Of a DNA stretch of 64,000 nt, positions 25,559-34,474 are shown in pieces. The translations under genes were made by a program, and so were the position numbers. This DNA is from Propionispora vibrioides (GTDB lineage Bacteria; Bacillota; Negativicutes; Propionisporales; Propionisporaceae). Every line of letters begins with the position of its first letter. Within the stretch, counting starts at the first letter, position 1. The notes beneath the pieces were generated by a model. The model ran no database searches. It was not told the DNA's origin and was given only the letters and a program-made list of their open reading frames with translations. Where the stretch lies: positions 62,001 through 126,000 of the forward strand of contig NZ_FODY01000001.1 in assembly GCF_900110485.1 (NCBI RefSeq), read 5' to 3'.

Positions 25559-26185
25559 ATGAATGAAAGTGAGCGCCAAAAATATAAGACTCGTTTATTG
25601 CAAGAAAAAGAACGGCTTGGTTCCCAGATTTCCCGCTTAGCTGAGGCGGAAACCTCAAAAGCTATGTCTGATTCTATCGGAGAATTATCCATGTATGACA
25701 ATCATCCTGCCGATATTGGCGATGAATTATTTGAACGTAGTAAGGATATGGCTCTGCGTGAAAATGAAGAGCTGCTATTGGCAGAGGTGGAAACTGCCCT
25801 GAAAAAACTGGCTGTCGGCAACTATGGTATTTGCGACGCTTGTGGCCAAGAAATCACCAGGGAACGCCTGAATGCCATTCCTTGGGCTTCAAAATGTCTC
25901 CTGTGTCAGCAAGAGGCCGATCATCCCGATTCTACCCCCAGGCCGCTCGAAGAAGAAGTTTTGGAACCTCCTTTTCAGCGTACTTTTTTAGACCAGACAG
26001 AATTTAACGGCTTTGACGGCGAAGACGCATTACAGGCGGTTATGAAATTTGGCAGTTCCGACACTCCCCAGGATATTCCCGGCACAGATGATTACCAGGC
26101 TTTGTTTCCCAATAGCAACGAACATCAGGGACTTGTGGAAAAAACCGATGCCATTCCCAACCAAACGACCGGAAAAAGAAAATAA
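25559..26185 (+). CDS. YteA family TraR/DksA zinc-finger protein
   Basis: The protein of about 208 residues has an N-terminal coiled coil (SERQKYKTRLLQEKERLGSQ), DNHPADIGDELFERSKDMAL, and the TraR/DksA zinc finger CDACGQ...CLLCQQ. The C-terminal third is acidic and weakly conserved. YteA-type proteins are annotated as sporulation-related with no fixed role. CGGAG fits the ATG at 25559 rather than the GTG at 25550. Confidence 0.88.
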   Translation: MNESERQKYKTRLLQEKERLGSQISRLAEAETSKAMSDSIGELSMYDNHPADIGDELFERSKDMALRENEELLLAEVETALKKLAVGNYGICDACGQEITRERLNAIPWASKCLLCQQEADHPDSTPRPLEEEVLEPPFQRTFLDQTEFNGFDGEDALQAVMKFGSSDTPQDIPGTDDYQALFPNSNEHQGLVEKTDAIPNQTTGKRK

Positions 26186-26202
26186 TATAAAAATTATATA
26201 GC

Positions 26203-26277
26203 AGGAGCTGTCTTGCATTAAGATCTCATGAGATATGGCTGGTACTCACAGATTACTTAATAACCAAGACAGCTTCT
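26203..26277 (+). other. Long stem-loop with an inner 12-bp palindrome
   Basis: AGGAGCTGTCTTG (26203-26215) pairs with CAAGACAGCTTCT (26265-26277) over 13 bp with one G-U pair. The 49-nt loop contains the perfect palindrome ATCTCATGAGAT (26223-26234). Only a weak T-rich tail follows. It could be an unusual terminator for the YteA-type gene, a leader element for the next gene or a small RNA. Confidence 0.5.
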
Positions 26278-26327
26278 TTCTATAGATAAACAAATAAATG
26301 AATTAAAAGCGAGGAGGAAATCTTTAT

Positions 26328-26633
26328 ATGCAAATTTCGCGACGAGAACGTAAAAAACAGCTGCAAGCCCTTATCCGTAAACGGATAACTGCCGGATTTG
26401 GTTTATTTATCACCTGTTTTTTGCTGGCCATCCCATTATATTTCAATCAGCTATTTATCTTTGCCATAGAAACAGTTATTATATTATACGGGCTATTTAT
26501 TATAAATCCTTATCACATCAGAAATTTTATTCCCGGATTAAATTGCTCGCACCGCAGTACCCGTTGTATAGTAATAGTAATCTATATATTACTCTCGATG
26601 GTTTCACTCAGTGAATTTTTAGGCAACCGCTGA
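26328..26633 (+). CDS. Small two- or three-helix membrane protein
   Basis: The 101-residue protein has a basic N-terminus (RRERKKQLQALIRKR), hydrophobic helices at about 22-38, 43-62 and 78-95, and a short polar tail. No family is recognised. GCGAGGAGG precedes ATG at good spacing. The last codons and the TGA stop fall inside a remnant of repeat family A (26618-26671), so the original C-terminus may have been longer. Confidence 0.65.
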   Translation: MQISRRERKKQLQALIRKRITAGFGLFITCFLLAIPLYFNQLFIFAIETVIILYGLFIINPYHIRNFIPGLNCSHRSTRCIVIVIYILLSMVSLSEFLGNR

Positions 26634-26671
26634 TTTAAGCCTGTTGGCATGGCGGAAGATTCTTCCCTAGA
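26618..26671. repeat. Family A palindromic repeat, short remnant A4
   Basis: TTAGGCAACCGCTGATTTAA and the following GCCTGTTGGCATGGCGGAAG align with the left part of copy A2; the end CTTCCCTAGA resembles the opposite terminus. The middle of the element is missing (about 54 bp left). Confidence 0.6.
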
Positions 26672-26715
26672 ATAAATACTGCTAATTTATTTATTGTTAT
26701 AGAGGAGAGATTGGA

Positions 26716-28518
26716 TTGAATAAAATCCAGGGAAACATTAATGGAATTCGCAAAAGTATTCTATCCCGTCTGGACGCGCTTTATGAATATACAATTCCGC
26801 CTGATCAGCCGGCCACGATAGAATTAATCAATTTGTTGGCGGCATTTACTTCGGAAATAAACCGGGAAGTTATGGTTTACATAAATAGAAAAGGACAGAT
26901 TATTCAAATTGCCGTTGGTGATGCTGTCACTGTCTCGTTGCCTGTACTACCGGGAAAACGCTCATTAAACAGATTAAGCGGCATTCGCTGCCTGCATACT
27001 CATCCCGATGGCAATAGCGAATTAAGTGCCGTTGATATTAGCGCATTACAAGAAATGCGTTTTGATCTTATGGCTGCCATCGGCGCGGGGGAAACACCTG
27101 ATGATACCAAGATTACCTTAGGCGTGATTGCCGGCATTTCCGATGAAGATACTTATCGTTTTGAAATGGCCGGACCATTTCAGGTGGAAAATTTCGTACA
27201 ACTGAATTTTCCGGCTTTAATCAGACAAATAGAAGAGACGTTACTGCGCCAAACGACATTCAGCAATCTGGAAAAACCGGAACGGGCCCTGCTTGTTGGT
27301 TTGGAAAGGTCTCAGGCCTGGAATATACGGGATTCTCTACAGGAATTGGAACAACTTGCCGAAACGGCAGGTGCCAGTGTTGTAGGGAAAACCTGGCAGA
27401 AGCGTGAGCGACCGGACACCACTTTTTTTGTTGGCCGTGGGAAAATACAAGAGCTTAGTCTTTTGCGTCAACAACAAAATGCCAACATGATTATTTTTGA
27501 CGATGAACTCATTCCTTCTCAGCAACGAAACATCGAGCAGGCTCTGGGCGTCAAAATTATCGATCGTACAGCGCTTATTTTAGATATCTTTGCGCAGCGG
27601 GCCCGTTCGCATGAAGGTAAGTTACAAGTGGAATTAGCACAATTAAAATACAGCCTCCCCCGCTTAAGCGGACAGGGCCTGGTTCTTTCCAGATTAGGAG
27701 GCGGGATTGGGACACGCGGCCCCGGTGAAACCAAGCTAGAGGTAGACCGCCGCCGGATTCGTTCCAGAATCAGCTTTCTTGAAGGAGAGATTAATAGCAT
27801 TCGTGCCAAACGCAATTTACATCGCGCCAAAAGGCAGGAAGCCCGCGTACCGACCATGGCCTTAGTTGGTTATACCAATGCAGGTAAATCCACTTTGCTC
27901 AACAAACTGACTCAATCAGAGGTATTGGCGGAAGATAAGCTTTTTGCTACCTTAGATCCCACCACCAGAAAATTTACACTAAACAATGGAAAGGAAGCCC
28001 TGTTAACGGACACCGTTGGTTTTATTCAAAAGCTGCCACACCAACTGGTAGCTGCTTTCCGGGCTACTTTAGAGGAGATTTCCTATGCGGATATTCTGCT
28101 GCATGTAGTGGATGCCAGCAGTCCGCTTCTACAAGAACAAAGTGATGCTGTGCTGCAGGTTATTGCGGAATTGGAGCTAAGCAATAAACCTTTGATTACA
28201 GTATTTAATAAAATTGATCAAATTGACGATCCAGAGCAGATAAACGATTTGCTGCTTCAAAAAGACAGTGTCGCCATTTCAGCGAAAGAAAATACCGGTC
28301 TTGACCAGCTGTTACAGGAAATAGAGAAACTTTTGGACAGTCAAACAGTTGACACTGAATTACTTATACCATATAATGACACCGGCATTATTTCACAATT
28401 ATATGACTGCGCCGTTGTTCATAACGTTGATTATCAAGCAGAGGCGATTCACGTAAAAGTTTCCCTAACACCTGAATTAGTCAAACGTTATAGTATATAC
28501 ATAACAGGAGAGAAGTAG
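26716..28518 (+). CDS. hflX: HflX GTPase with an N-terminal JAMM-like domain
   Basis: The 600-residue protein contains a complete HflX from about residue 188: ERALLVGLE, the [14 protein letters not shown] region, [20 protein letters not shown], and the GTPase motifs GYTNAGKS (385-392), DTVG (432-435) and NKID. HflX splits and rescues stalled 70S ribosomes. Ordinary HflX is about 420 aa. The extra 187 N-terminal residues carry E51, H94, H96, S104 and D107 in the arrangement E...HxHx7SxxD, the zinc motif of JAMM/MPN metallopeptidases. The start is TTG behind AGAGGAGAG. Confidence 0.93.
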   Translation: MNKIQGNINGIRKSILSRLDALYEYTIPPDQPATIELINLLAAFTSEINREVMVYINRKGQIIQIAVGDAVTVSLPVLPGKRSLNRLSGIRCLHTHPDGNSELSAVDISALQEMRFDLMAAIGAGETPDDTKITLGVIAGISDEDTYRFEMAGPFQVENFVQLNFPALIRQIEETLLRQTTFSNLEKPERALLVGLERSQAWNIRDSLQELEQLAETAGASVVGKTWQKRERPDTTFFVGRGKIQELSLLRQQQNANMIIFDDELIPSQQRNIEQALGVKIIDRTALILDIFAQRARSHEGKLQVELAQLKYSLPRLSGQGLVLSRLGGGIGTRGPGETKLEVDRRRIRSRISFLEGEINSIRAKRNLHRAKRQEARVPTMALVGYTNAGKSTLLNKLTQSEVLAEDKLFATLDPTTRKFTLNNGKEALLTDTVGFIQKLPHQLVAAFRATLEEISYADILLHVVDASSPLLQEQSDAVLQVIAELELSNKPLITVFNKIDQIDDPEQINDLLLQKDSVAISAKENTGLDQLLQEIEKLLDSQTVDTELLIPYNDTGIISQLYDCAVVHNVDYQAEAIHVKVSLTPELVKRYSIYITGEK

Positions 28519-28521
28519 ACA

Positions 28522-29766
28522 ATGTGTTTTTCCGAATCTTTATTGGCTTTACGCCGCAAAGCATTAGAAGAAGTGATACCCTATTATTCAGCCATCGATG
28601 ATATTGCCGAAAAAAATACGGCCCGTATATTAGAAATCTTTCGCAAGCACCAGATTGCAAGCTACCATTTCAGCGCCACCACTGGCTACGGTTACAATGA
28701 CGCCGGCCGCGATAAACTGGAAGAGGTGTGGGCTGATGTCTGCGGTACGGAAAAAGCCTTGGTTAGAACTCAGTTTGTATCGGGCACGCACGCACTGGCT
28801 ACCGTATTATTCGGTATATTGCGCCCCGGCGATGAACTGCTTGCCGTTACCGGTGCACCTTATGATACCATGCAATCGGTCATTGGCTATGCCCAAGATA
28901 GTCCCGGCTCTCTAAAGGATTTCGGAGTTGCCTATCGGGAAATCGCCATGACCGCTAATGGGGAGGTGGACTTTGCCGCCCTAAAGAACGCTATTCACGC
29001 CAAAACTAAAGTAGCTCTCATCCAGCGGTCCCGTGGCTACAGTCTTAGAAATCCCTTACAGATCAGCCAAATTGCCGCTATCTCTGAATATATAAAGATG
29101 ATCAAACCGGATTGTATCTGTTTTGTCGACAACTGCTATGGCGAATTTGTGGACAGCCTTGAACCGACAGCAGCCGGAGCGGATATCATGGCCGGTTCGT
29201 TAATCAAGAATCCCGGTGGTGGTTTGGCAGCTACCGGCGGTTACATTGCTGGCCGTTCGGATTTGGTTGAAATGGCCGCTTACCGTCTTACCGCCCCCGG
29301 CATAGGCAGTGAGGTGGGATCTTCTATTGGTGGCAACCGCTTGCTCTATCAGGGCTTGTTTATGGCTCCCCACACCACGGCGCAAGCCGTGAAAGGCGCC
29401 ATGTTTGCTGCTGCCTTTTTCTCTCTGTTGGGTTATACCACCTTTCCCGGACTAAATGAACGGCGCAGTGATATTATCCAGGCTATCCAGCTAGATTCGC
29501 CGGAAAAAATGGTTGCCTTTTGCCGGGGACTGCAAAAGTACTCCCCGGTCGATTCCCATGTGAAACCGGAGCCGAGCGGTATGCCTGGCTATAGCGACGC
29601 CGTTATTATGGCCGGCGGTACTTTTGTCCAAGGTTCTTCCATTGAACTTAGTGCGGATGGCCCGCTCCGTCCGCCTTATGCCGTCTATTTGCAAGGCGGC
29701 TTAACCTTGGAGCATGTCATATTAGGTGTAATGGGAGCGGCAACAGAAATGGCGAGTCTCGTATAA
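28522..29766 (+). CDS. YnbB-type PLP-dependent enzyme (methionine gamma-lyase family)
   Basis: The 414-residue fold-type I PLP enzyme has YHFSATTGYGYNDAGRDKLE, FVDNCYGEF and the PLP-lysine region GSLIKNPGGGLAATGGYIAG. This family was once labelled aluminium resistance protein and is close to cystathionine/methionine lyases; the true reaction is unknown. It starts 3 bp after hflX, the same pairing as hflX-ynbB in Bacillus. Confidence 0.88.
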   Translation: MCFSESLLALRRKALEEVIPYYSAIDDIAEKNTARILEIFRKHQIASYHFSATTGYGYNDAGRDKLEEVWADVCGTEKALVRTQFVSGTHALATVLFGILRPGDELLAVTGAPYDTMQSVIGYAQDSPGSLKDFGVAYREIAMTANGEVDFAALKNAIHAKTKVALIQRSRGYSLRNPLQISQIAAISEYIKMIKPDCICFVDNCYGEFVDSLEPTAAGADIMAGSLIKNPGGGLAATGGYIAGRSDLVEMAAYRLTAPGIGSEVGSSIGGNRLLYQGLFMAPHTTAQAVKGAMFAAAFFSLLGYTTFPGLNERRSDIIQAIQLDSPEKMVAFCRGLQKYSPVDSHVKPEPSGMPGYSDAVIMAGGTFVQGSSIELSADGPLRPPYAVYLQGGLTLEHVILGVMGAATEMASLV

Positions 29767-29881
29767 TTCGAATAATTAACATATTTCTATCATCTTATAT
29801 AAAAACAGACAGGAATATTCTATAACATGTCGAAAGTAAATATAGATAATTTTAGAAAATAAACATTTTATGGTGGTAGTT

Positions 29882-31018
29882 TTGGAGTATATTATTGTTA
29901 CCTTAACGGCAGTGACAGCAACTACACTGATCGTTTATAAGCTGGGAAACAGATTAACCGGCGTGACTTTGCATATAAAGTCCTTGATTTTATGTGCCAT
30001 ATGCGCTTTATTCATTAGTCTGATTTTGCCGCGAATTGTAGTAGATTTTGCCGGTTTGTCCGGCAGTGTTATTTTTTTGTTATTTTTTGCTATCATTTTT
30101 GCCTACTTTGTTGCTCAATATGATGCTTCTTGTAAACCTACCCAGTCAACTGATCAGGTAATAGACTCCGAGGCTTTTTCCGAAGTCTATATAGCGGTAA
30201 AAATTCCTTTCGACGACAGTATTGCCGACCATACACTGACTCCGGAAAGGGTAAAAGTAGTAACAGAAGAAGAAGTAATCGCAAAAACTCAGCCGGAATT
30301 TGCTGTGGCTGCAGCTTCTGTTGCAGTACCGGAAACAGAGTGTACATCTAATAACAATCTTCAGGAAAAACCGGAGCCGGTGGCGCCTATTATACTTCAA
30401 CAGGTAAATGATGACGAGGAACGTCATATAGAGGAAGTGGCTGAAGAAGTGAAAAAAATAGATAACCCTAATCTGATTGATTGTATTATCGATCCGGCGA
30501 TAACCGCCGAACCAGTTGAATTCGAAACGGCAGCTACCGTTTCGATAGCTGCCGACCAGGATATTGTTTCCTCAACATTTGCAGAGGAACTGCCTCAAGC
30601 TGATTCTTCCACCATTTTAGCTGCACCGGCTGTTTCGCTGGAAGAATTAATGGAAAAAGCTTATCTGGAAAAAGAGCAAAAAAACTTTAATCAAGCGCTC
30701 ATTATTTTCCGGCAGGCATTGTCGCAATATCCGGAAGATGATACTGCTCCATTTTTAACTGTCGAAATAGGCAATATCCTAAAAAACAAAGGACTCTACG
30801 ACGAGGCAATACAAGTGTTTTCCGATGGACGCAATTTATCAGGTCTGCACAACGACCCATTGTTAGAGCAAGAATTTATCTCGACAGTGGCTTATTTACG
30901 AATTATCAAAAACACCCTGCTTCAGCACCGTTTGGGATTTGTCCCTTTTAACAGCATCCCGGAAGCGATTGTGGAAGAAATTAATACTGAGTTTCGCGAA
31001 TGGCGCAACCTAAGTTAA
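29882..31018 (+). CDS. TPR-containing membrane protein with an acidic linker
   Basis: The protein of about 378 residues has three N-terminal membrane helices (to about residue 80), a long acidic low-complexity linker (about 90-250, rich in E, V, P and A) and a C-terminal TPR region (LMEKAYLEKEQKNFNQALII, LKNKGLYDEAIQVFSDGRNL). GGTGG before the TTG at 29882 favours it over the ATG at 29870, which has no ribosome site. Function unknown; TPR repeats suggest a protein-binding role. Confidence 0.65.
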   Translation: MEYIIVTLTAVTATTLIVYKLGNRLTGVTLHIKSLILCAICALFISLILPRIVVDFAGLSGSVIFLLFFAIIFAYFVAQYDASCKPTQSTDQVIDSEAFSEVYIAVKIPFDDSIADHTLTPERVKVVTEEEVIAKTQPEFAVAAASVAVPETECTSNNNLQEKPEPVAPIILQQVNDDEERHIEEVAEEVKKIDNPNLIDCIIDPAITAEPVEFETAATVSIAADQDIVSSTFAEELPQADSSTILAAPAVSLEELMEKAYLEKEQKNFNQALIIFRQALSQYPEDDTAPFLTVEIGNILKNKGLYDEAIQVFSDGRNLSGLHNDPLLEQEFISTVAYLRIIKNTLLQHRLGFVPFNSIPEAIVEEINTEFREWRNLS

Positions 31019-31047
31019 TATTTTAAATTCTAGGAGGAGTACTGTAA

Positions 31048-31821
31048 ATGAAAAAGAGTGTAGACATTTTAGGGTTACAAGTGATTAGTATTAGCGAAGG
31101 TAAAGAGTTGGGCAGCGTTAAGGGATTAGTGATTAATTCCAGTGAGGGAAGCGTAGCCGCACTAATTATTGACGATGGTAAATGGTATTTAGGTGCAAAA
31201 CTATTGCCTTTTTCCGCTATTGCCGGCATTGGTGAATATGCTGTCACGGTGGAAGGCAGCGATGAAGTATTATCGGTTTCCACGGCACCTGATTATGAAA
31301 AGTTGTTAGCTGCCGACATTAGAATTATAGACACCAAAATCGTGACCAAAACAGGCCGGATATTGGGTAAGGTAGTCGAGTTTAATATTGACGAAAACGG
31401 AAAAATTGTTGCTTGTGATATTGAGGATGTAAAAGGTGAAGCACTGACCTTAGCAGCGCAACGAGTTATTACATTTGGTAAGCAAGTTACCGTTATCGCC
31501 GAAGAGGATGCTTTTATTACTGAAACAGCTGCTCCGGTAACCAAGGAAATCCCTGTCCAGCCTAAAGAAGAAGTCGCGCCGGCACCGGTGATAAAAACTG
31601 CACCTCCGGTCGAAACGCCGGAAAAGCAGCAACAAGAAGAACCGGAAAAAAAGGTGGACGACAAACACCGTAAATTCTTGCTAGGGAAAAAAGCCAGCCG
31701 TCGTATTGAAACGGATAATGGCGTAATTATTGTGGATCAGGGTGGAGAAATTACAGAAGAAGTACTGCAAAAAGCAAAACTTGCTGGGAAATTTGTTGAA
31801 CTCTCAATGAATATTCAATAA
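31048..31821 (+). CDS. PRC-barrel domain protein
   Basis: The 257-residue protein has two PRC-barrel domains (about 5-75 and 85-150), with LGSVKGLVINSSEGSVAALI and ILGKVVEFNIDENGKIVACD, a proline/glutamate-rich linker (about 155-205) and a short C-terminal segment. PRC-barrels bind proteins or RNA; the role here is unknown. It follows the TPR gene by 29 bp with a strong AGGAGGAG site. A terminator follows. Confidence 0.82.
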   Translation: MKKSVDILGLQVISISEGKELGSVKGLVINSSEGSVAALIIDDGKWYLGAKLLPFSAIAGIGEYAVTVEGSDEVLSVSTAPDYEKLLAADIRIIDTKIVTKTGRILGKVVEFNIDENGKIVACDIEDVKGEALTLAAQRVITFGKQVTVIAEEDAFITETAAPVTKEIPVQPKEEVAPAPVIKTAPPVETPEKQQQEEPEKKVDDKHRKFLLGKKASRRIETDNGVIIVDQGGEITEEVLQKAKLAGKFVELSMNIQ

Positions 31822-31828
31822 ACCGAGT

Positions 31829-31854
31829 AAAATCCCCGCTATTGCGGGGATTTT
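31829..31854 (+). terminator. Intrinsic terminator after the PRC-barrel gene
   Basis: AAAATCCCCGC, a TATT loop and GCGGGGATTTT form a perfect 11-bp stem. Confidence 0.92.
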
Positions 31855-31906
31855 CTCACTTCCCAGTTTTCGCTCATTCAAGCTAAACATGAAAGGGTGC
31901 TAGACT

Positions 31907-33277
31907 GTGCAAATTGCATCAGGAAAACGTACCACCAATATTATTCTTTTTTTAGCTATCATTGTTTTATTTAGTTCGGTTAGTTTATTTGCTGCTAATG
32001 CCGCGTTTGCCGTTAGAGATGAAATTTATACCGGCGTCAAAATTGGTAATATTCCTGTCGGTGGCCTCTCCGAAGCAGAGGCCAGGACCAAGGTGACTAC
32101 ACTGATGAACGACCGTCTCGCCAAGAATCCTCTAATACTGATCTATAAAGACCGTGAGTGGACAATCCAGCCTACAGAAATTAAATTGTCAGTAGATATT
32201 GATTCACTAATTAAACAGGCTTACCAAGTCGGCCGAAGCGGCAATATTATTCAGCGTCTGCAAGAACGGTATATCACTATTAATAAAGGCTATCAGTTGC
32301 CTATTAACTTTGCTTATGACAAGGAAAAACTCAGTGAAATACTAACCTCTATTGCGACTACTCTAAATCAAGAACCGCAAAGCGCCAAAGTAGTGTTAAA
32401 TGGGGTAAAAATTGTGTCTATCCCTGATACTGAGGGACTAAAGGTAGATGTGGAAGCTACTACCAAGGCAATTAATGACAAGATCAATACCGATAGTTTG
32501 CCTTATAAAGTTTCTCTGGTTGTGAATGTTACCAAGCCTAACATTGTCTTGGAAGATTTGAAGAGTATTGATGATCTCATTGCAAGCTACACTACACAAT
32601 TCAATTCGCAAAATGAAAATCGTGTACAAAATATCCGTTTGGCTGCTACAAGCGTAAATAATATCCTATTGCGTCCAGGCGAAACATTTTCCTTCAATCA
32701 AACTGTTGGCTTACGTCTGGCGGAATACGGTTATAAAGAAGCGCCTGTTTTTATTAACGGCAAGTTGGTTCCCGACTGGGGCGGCGGCGTCTGTCAGGTT
32801 AGCAGCACTCTGTATAACGCAGTCTTGCTGGCCGATATGAATATTTTGGAAAGAACTTCTCATTATCGTCCACCTGGATATGTACCACTGGGACAGGACG
32901 CAACGGTCGCCGATAATTTGCTTGATTTTAAATTTAGTAATTCATCGGAACATAATATTTTCATTGGCAGTGAATTGACCGATACCCATCTGACTATTTA
33001 CGTATTCGGCAAGAGCGAAAAGCGTCCGGAAATTACAGTGGCTGCTACAGACAAAAAGGTGATAGAGCCGAACACGATTGTAAAACAGGACCCGGATCTG
33101 GAATTGGGGAAAGAAGTGGTAGAATCGGAAGGGGAAAAAGGCTTCCAGGTGACAACCTACCGGATTAAGCAATTGAATGGAAAGGAAATCAGTCGGGAAC
33201 TGCTGGCTAAAGATGAATTTCCTCCGGATGACCGGATTGTGCGGGTAGGCACCAAAAATTTGCATGATCAAAAATAA
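31907..33277 (+). CDS. VanW family exported protein
   Basis: The 456-residue protein has an N-terminal signal/anchor (about residues 10-35), a peptidoglycan-binding-like region (about 45-230, GVKIGNIPVGGLSEAEARTK) and a VanW domain (about 235-380) with NILLRPGETFSFNQTVG, GGGVCQVSSTLYNAVLLA and RTSHYRPPGYVPLG. A G5-like beta tail follows. VanW proteins occur with cell-wall and vancomycin-resistance genes, but the activity is not known. The start is GTG behind AAAGGGTG. Confidence 0.9.
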   Translation: MQIASGKRTTNIILFLAIIVLFSSVSLFAANAAFAVRDEIYTGVKIGNIPVGGLSEAEARTKVTTLMNDRLAKNPLILIYKDREWTIQPTEIKLSVDIDSLIKQAYQVGRSGNIIQRLQERYITINKGYQLPINFAYDKEKLSEILTSIATTLNQEPQSAKVVLNGVKIVSIPDTEGLKVDVEATTKAINDKINTDSLPYKVSLVVNVTKPNIVLEDLKSIDDLIASYTTQFNSQNENRVQNIRLAATSVNNILLRPGETFSFNQTVGLRLAEYGYKEAPVFINGKLVPDWGGGVCQVSSTLYNAVLLADMNILERTSHYRPPGYVPLGQDATVADNLLDFKFSNSSEHNIFIGSELTDTHLTIYVFGKSEKRPEITVAATDKKVIEPNTIVKQDPDLELGKEVVESEGEKGFQVTTYRIKQLNGKEISRELLAKDEFPPDDRIVRVGTKNLHDQK

Positions 33278-33283
33278 TATAAT

Positions 33284-33339
33284 AAATAAAACAAAAAAGA
33301 CAAGGGGTAAGGTTACCCTTTGTCTTTTTTGTTTTATTT
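33284..33339. terminator. Bidirectional terminator between the vanW-type gene and lexA
   Basis: Two 27-bp arms (33284-33310 and 33313-33339) are inverted copies with a single G-U type mismatch and a 2-nt gap. A-rich left and T-rich right flanks make it work on both strands. The lexA stop codon starts inside the right arm. Confidence 0.9.
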
Positions 33340-33955
33340 ACAATAATCGCAATACGCCAATAACCTTACCAACAATGGCTACATCCTTTACATAAATAGG
33401 AGCCATTTCATCATTTTCCGGCTGTAAGCGGACGACATTCTTCTCTTTGTAGAATCGCTTCACCGTAGTTTCTTCATTATCAATAAGTACTACAACAATA
33501 TCGCCGTTATTTGCATCTTTTTGTTCCCTAACCAAAATATAGTCACCGTCAAGAATCCCGGCATTGATCATACTGGTTCCTTTTACAGTCAGCATAAAAA
33601 CATTGTCGTCCCGGACCAGTTCTGTCGGCAGGGGGTAGGTCTCTTCAATATTTTCTATAGCTAAGATAGGCTGTCCCGCTGTGACACAACCAACCAAAGG
33701 GACAGGAGTCAAATGTTTTTGGCGCCAGGGAGCTTCATCCAGCACATCAATGGCACGGGGTTTGGTTGGGTCGCGTTTGATCAGTCCTAACTGTTCTAAT
33801 TTGGAAAGATGACTATGGACGGTAGAACTGGAACTCAATCCCACGGCTTCACCGATTTCACGCACTGATGGCGGATAGCCTTTAGCCCGCAATGTACTCT
33901 TTATATAGTCCAATATTTGCTGCTGTCGCGAATTTAGATAAGCGTCATTGTTCAT
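33338..33955 (-). CDS. lexA: SOS repressor LexA
   Basis: The protein of about 205 residues has an N-terminal winged helix ([37 protein letters not shown]) and a C-terminal S24 peptidase domain. The Ala-Gly cleavage site is in [11 protein letters not shown], the catalytic Ser in [11 protein letters not shown] and the Lys in [11 protein letters not shown]. It represses DNA-damage genes and is cleaved with RecA. In-frame ATGs lie at 33967, 33961 and 33955; the last has the best spacing from GAGG. It diverges from the LysM gene across three LexA boxes. Confidence 0.97.
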   Translation of the reverse strand: MNNDAYLNSRQQQILDYIKSTLRAKGYPPSVREIGEAVGLSSSSTVHSHLSKLEQLGLIKRDPTKPRAIDVLDEAPWRQKHLTPVPLVGCVTAGQPILAIENIEETYPLPTELVRDDNVFMLTVKGTSMINAGILDGDYILVREQKDANNGDIVVVLIDNEETTVKRFYKEKNVVRLQPENDEMAPIYVKDVAIVGKVIGVLRLL

Positions 33956-33985
33956 GTTCATCCTCATTTCCTAATACTCAACCTA

Positions 33986-34014
33986 ATTATAGCAATAGTT
34001 AACAAAAAATGCAA
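33986..34014 (-). promoter_or_regulatory. Promoter of lexA
   Basis: On the - strand TATAAT (33986-33991) is preceded, after 17 bp, by TTGCAT (34009-34014). The -35 overlaps the first LexA box. Confidence 0.6.
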
Positions 34015-34025
34015 ACATTCGTTCG
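34012..34025. promoter_or_regulatory. LexA box 1
   Basis: CAAACATTCGTTCG differs from the Firmicute consensus CGAACnnnnGTTCG at one position. It overlaps the lexA -35, consistent with autorepression. Confidence 0.75.
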
Positions 34026-34033
34026 AAAGCATA

Positions 34034-34062
34034 TTGACCAGAACATACGTACGTGTTAAAAT
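34034..34062 (+). promoter_or_regulatory. Promoter of the LysM gene
   Basis: TTGACC (34034-34039) and TAAAAT (34057-34062) are separated by exactly 17 bp. LexA box 2 fills most of the spacer. Confidence 0.75.
34040..34053. promoter_or_regulatory. LexA box 2 (weaker)
   Basis: AGAACATACGTACG keeps the GAAC half and most of the GTTCG half (12 of 14 informative or free positions). It lies between -35 and -10 of the LysM promoter, exactly 28 bp from boxes 1 and 3. Confidence 0.55.
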
Positions 34063-34067
34063 AATAC

Positions 34068-34081
34068 CAAACAGATGTTCG
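34068..34081. promoter_or_regulatory. LexA box 3
   Basis: CAAACAGATGTTCG differs from CGAACnnnnGTTCG at one fixed position. It ends at the ribosome site (GAGGTGAT) of the LysM gene, so a bound repressor would block early elongation. Confidence 0.72.
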
Positions 34082-34091
34082 AGGTGATGAT

Positions 34092-34385
34092 ATGTTTAAT
34101 AAGCCGAATCTATTTTTCATTTTGGGAATCATCTTAGGATTTTTATTTTTTGTTACTTATCAAAATGTCTATGCCCAGTCCAATATGTTTTTAGACTCTA
34201 AAACCTATGTCGTTGTCCAGGTAGAGAAAAATGACACCTTATGGAGCATCGCTGAAAAACACATTACCAACCAGAATGATATTCGTGATTTGATCCGTGC
34301 TATCAAATATATAAATCATATTGACGAAAGCGTTAGCATCTATCCGGGGCAAGAGTTAAAAGTTCCACTCATAACATCGACTTAA
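34092..34385 (+). CDS. LysM-domain membrane protein, YneA-like SOS cell-division inhibitor
   Basis: The 97-residue protein has an N-terminal membrane helix (about residues 7-27) and one LysM domain (VVQVEKNDTLWSIAEKHI to YPGQELKVPL). This architecture and its position divergent from lexA match YneA, the SOS-induced inhibitor of septation in Bacillus. Sequence similarity outside the layout is modest, so the function is inferred. Three LexA boxes lie in its promoter region. Confidence 0.82.
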   Translation: MFNKPNLFFILGIILGFLFFVTYQNVYAQSNMFLDSKTYVVVQVEKNDTLWSIAEKHITNQNDIRDLIRAIKYINHIDESVSIYPGQELKVPLITST

Positions 34386-34451
34386 AGGTTATAATATATT
34401 TCATTTATTTAAAATTCATGAGGAATTTTCTATTATCTGATATCTGAATTC

Positions 34452-34474
34452 GGGGCTGCCATAGCCTCTTTTTC
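34452..34474 (+). terminator. Probable terminator of the LysM gene
   Basis: GGGGCT and AGCCTC pair (one G-U) around a 5-nt loop, followed by TTTTT, about 70 bp after the stop codon. Confidence 0.65.
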
